DNA of 22,076 nucleotides, taken from contig UQQI01000025.1 in the NCBI GenBank assembly GCA_900543055.1, positions 1-22,076 on the forward strand, read 5' to 3'. This document shows, piece after piece, positions 20,955-22,076 of the stretch (within the stretch, counting starts at the first letter, position 1; every line of letters begins with the position of its first letter). The notes beneath the pieces are model-generated. The model was given only the letters and a program-made list of their open reading frames with translations. It searched no databases and was not told the origin of the DNA. The DNA is from an uncultured Mollicutes bacterium (lineage in GTDB: Bacteria > Bacillota_I > Bacilli_A > RF39 > UBA660). Both the position numbers and the translations under genes were made by a program.

Positions 20955-22073
20955 CTAATATTTAGACTGATATGTCTTACTAACTAAAACATAATTATAA
21001 TTCATATCTAACCTAAAAGTATAATAGTTAGTTCCATTTTTTAAGTATTCGGGAACATCTCCATTTCCTGCTTGAGAATAATTAACTTCTTCTTTTAAAA
21101 TAATCGTATTACCATTACTTGTTGCTTCTAATAATTTCTTAGTAGCTTTTACTGATATAGCCTTATTAGAATCACAATATCCTTGTACAAATTCTTCTCT
21201 ATCAGCTATATATTGATATCCACCTATACAATCATAATCTAATTTAATATTATTAAAAGTAATAGGAGTCTTCTCACCAAATAACTTTTTCCATTCTAGT
21301 TCCAAATCACTTTGTTTAAATGCTTTTGGAACAAAAGAAGTACTAACAACACATGTATAAGAATTCATTGCTTGCTGATTAAATAAATTACAATTAGAAT
21401 CATATTTTTTATCATCTGTAAGTTGTCTATAAGCAAGATATAATTTCATTGTATCATTCCATTCAGGTTGAGCAACATCTTCACGAACATTAGTATAAAC
21501 TTTACTATATAAATCTTTAACAATAGTTGAATCTAAATCAAGTTTTTTCTCATCGCTTGCAGAACTAATAGGCGTACAATTATAAGTTAAATTCTGAACT
21601 AATGATTTATTATTAAGTGATGAGTATAAAATATAACCAATCAAAATTAAAACAATTATAAATAGTACCGGTGTTACTTTAGATTTTTTTGTAATGAATT
21701 GTACATTTGGTGCTTCTTTTGACTCTGCCTCTATAACAGTAGTAATAGTTGGTGCATCATTACCATTTGGTGCTGTACTATTATTTGTTTGAGATGTCTG
21801 AGTTGATTGTGTTTGCGGTGTAGAAATCACTGTTGGTGTAACACTAGGTGTAGGACTAGAAACAGTTGAAGTTGCATTAACACTAGTATTAGTCGTAGTA
21901 GTACCTTGTCCATTCATTACAGGAGGAGCAATTCTAACATTAGCTCCATAACTCATTTGATTAGTAGTACCTAATGTTGGTGGTGGAGTTGGAACTGCTG
22001 TAGTATTTGAAGTATTTCCACTAACACCAATATTATTCCCGTTACTTATATTATTAACCCCATTATTATTCAT
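20955..22073 (-). CDS. Unknown single-pass membrane protein with low-complexity head
   Basis: A 372-residue frame opens with about 130 residues of Asn, Thr, Ser, Pro and Gly low complexity, then a basic KKSK stop, a membrane helix at about 134-151, and an outer domain of about 220 residues with at least five cysteines (in YNCTP, SNCNLF, SYTCVV, DYDCIGG and GYCDSN). The Pro/Thr/Ser head resembles a cytoplasmic or wall-spanning spacer; orientation is not clear from charge alone. I do not recognise the outer domain. The ATG used is three bases from the window edge and the frame stays open beyond it, so the true N-terminus may be outside. Co-transcribed with the MBL-fold gene. Confidence 0.7.
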   Translation of the reverse strand: MNNNGVNNISNGNNIGVSGNTSNTTAVPTPPPTLGTTNQMSYGANVRIAPPVMNGQGTTTTNTSVNATSTVSSPTPSVTPTVISTPQTQSTQTSQTNNSTAPNGNDAPTITTVIEAESKEAPNVQFITKKSKVTPVLFIIVLILIGYILYSSLNNKSLVQNLTYNCTPISSASDEKKLDLDSTIVKDLYSKVYTNVREDVAQPEWNDTMKLYLAYRQLTDDKKYDSNCNLFNQQAMNSYTCVVSTSFVPKAFKQSDLELEWKKLFGEKTPITFNNIKLDYDCIGGYQYIADREEFVQGYCDSNKAISVKATKKLLEATSNGNTIILKEEVNYSQAGNGDVPEYLKNGTNYYTFRLDMNYNYVLVSKTYQSKY

Positions 22074-22076
22074 ATA

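Overview
The window is very AT-rich and uses the standard bacterial code: UGA is a stop at 1891-1893 and tryptophan is UGG. The gene set points to a Firmicutes/Bacilli-type, low-GC bacterium, most likely an uncultured, small-genome, gut-type lineage. Evidence for this is the sporulation genes (spoIIGA, sigE, spoIIM), a T-box leader, a sortase-type surface protein, a Prli42-like peptide, and small intergenic gaps. The taxonomic placement is inference from gene content and composition only.

Layout. 1-1104: promoter and two unknown membrane proteins. 1165-2579: spoIIGA-sigE, overlapping by 4 bases, the protease and mother-cell sigma factor of early sporulation. 2655-3260: thymidine kinase, converging on a YigZ/IMPACT protein (3257-3832). 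3916-5097: AI-2E/PerM-type permease. 5109-10080: an alanine T-box leader (specifier GCU) in front of two P-loop kinases, alaS and holA. 10113-11333: rarA, converging on holA. 11442-14485: a membrane-anchored SleB-like hydrolase, a XerC/D recombinase and phosphopentomutase (deoB). 14573-16117: a thioester-domain surface adhesin with seven 29-residue, two-cysteine repeats and a VPDTG sorting signal. 16250-16930: a gene-free AT-rich stretch. 17005-19362 (minus): spoIIM, then an HTH regulator, then a second membrane-anchored hydrolase (NlpC/P60-like). 19474-19560: a 28-residue Prli42-like peptide. 19599-19901: a small unknown protein. 20018-20382: a decayed GNAT acetyltransferase. 20417-22073 (minus): an unknown membrane protein with a low-complexity head, then an MBL-fold hydrolase.

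How the genes fit together. SpoIIGA should activate pro-SigE, and SpoIIM belongs to the engulfment machinery that acts under SigE. Tdk, DeoB and the dNMP-kinase-like protein suggest nucleoside salvage. AlaS, HolA, RarA and XerC/D are housekeeping functions.

The most interesting items are four. (1) The two hydrolases at 11442 and 17005 share a collinear, gapless N-terminal two-helix module with conserved cysteines at 11 and 95 but carry unrelated catalytic domains, which looks like an undescribed modular envelope-enzyme family. (2) The Ala T-box has its antiterminator nested in the terminator-like hairpin, and its 3' strand can pair with the Shine-Dalgarno sequence. (3) The repeat-bearing thioester adhesin. 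(4) A recurrent promoter design, extended -10 with a very short leader, throughout the window.
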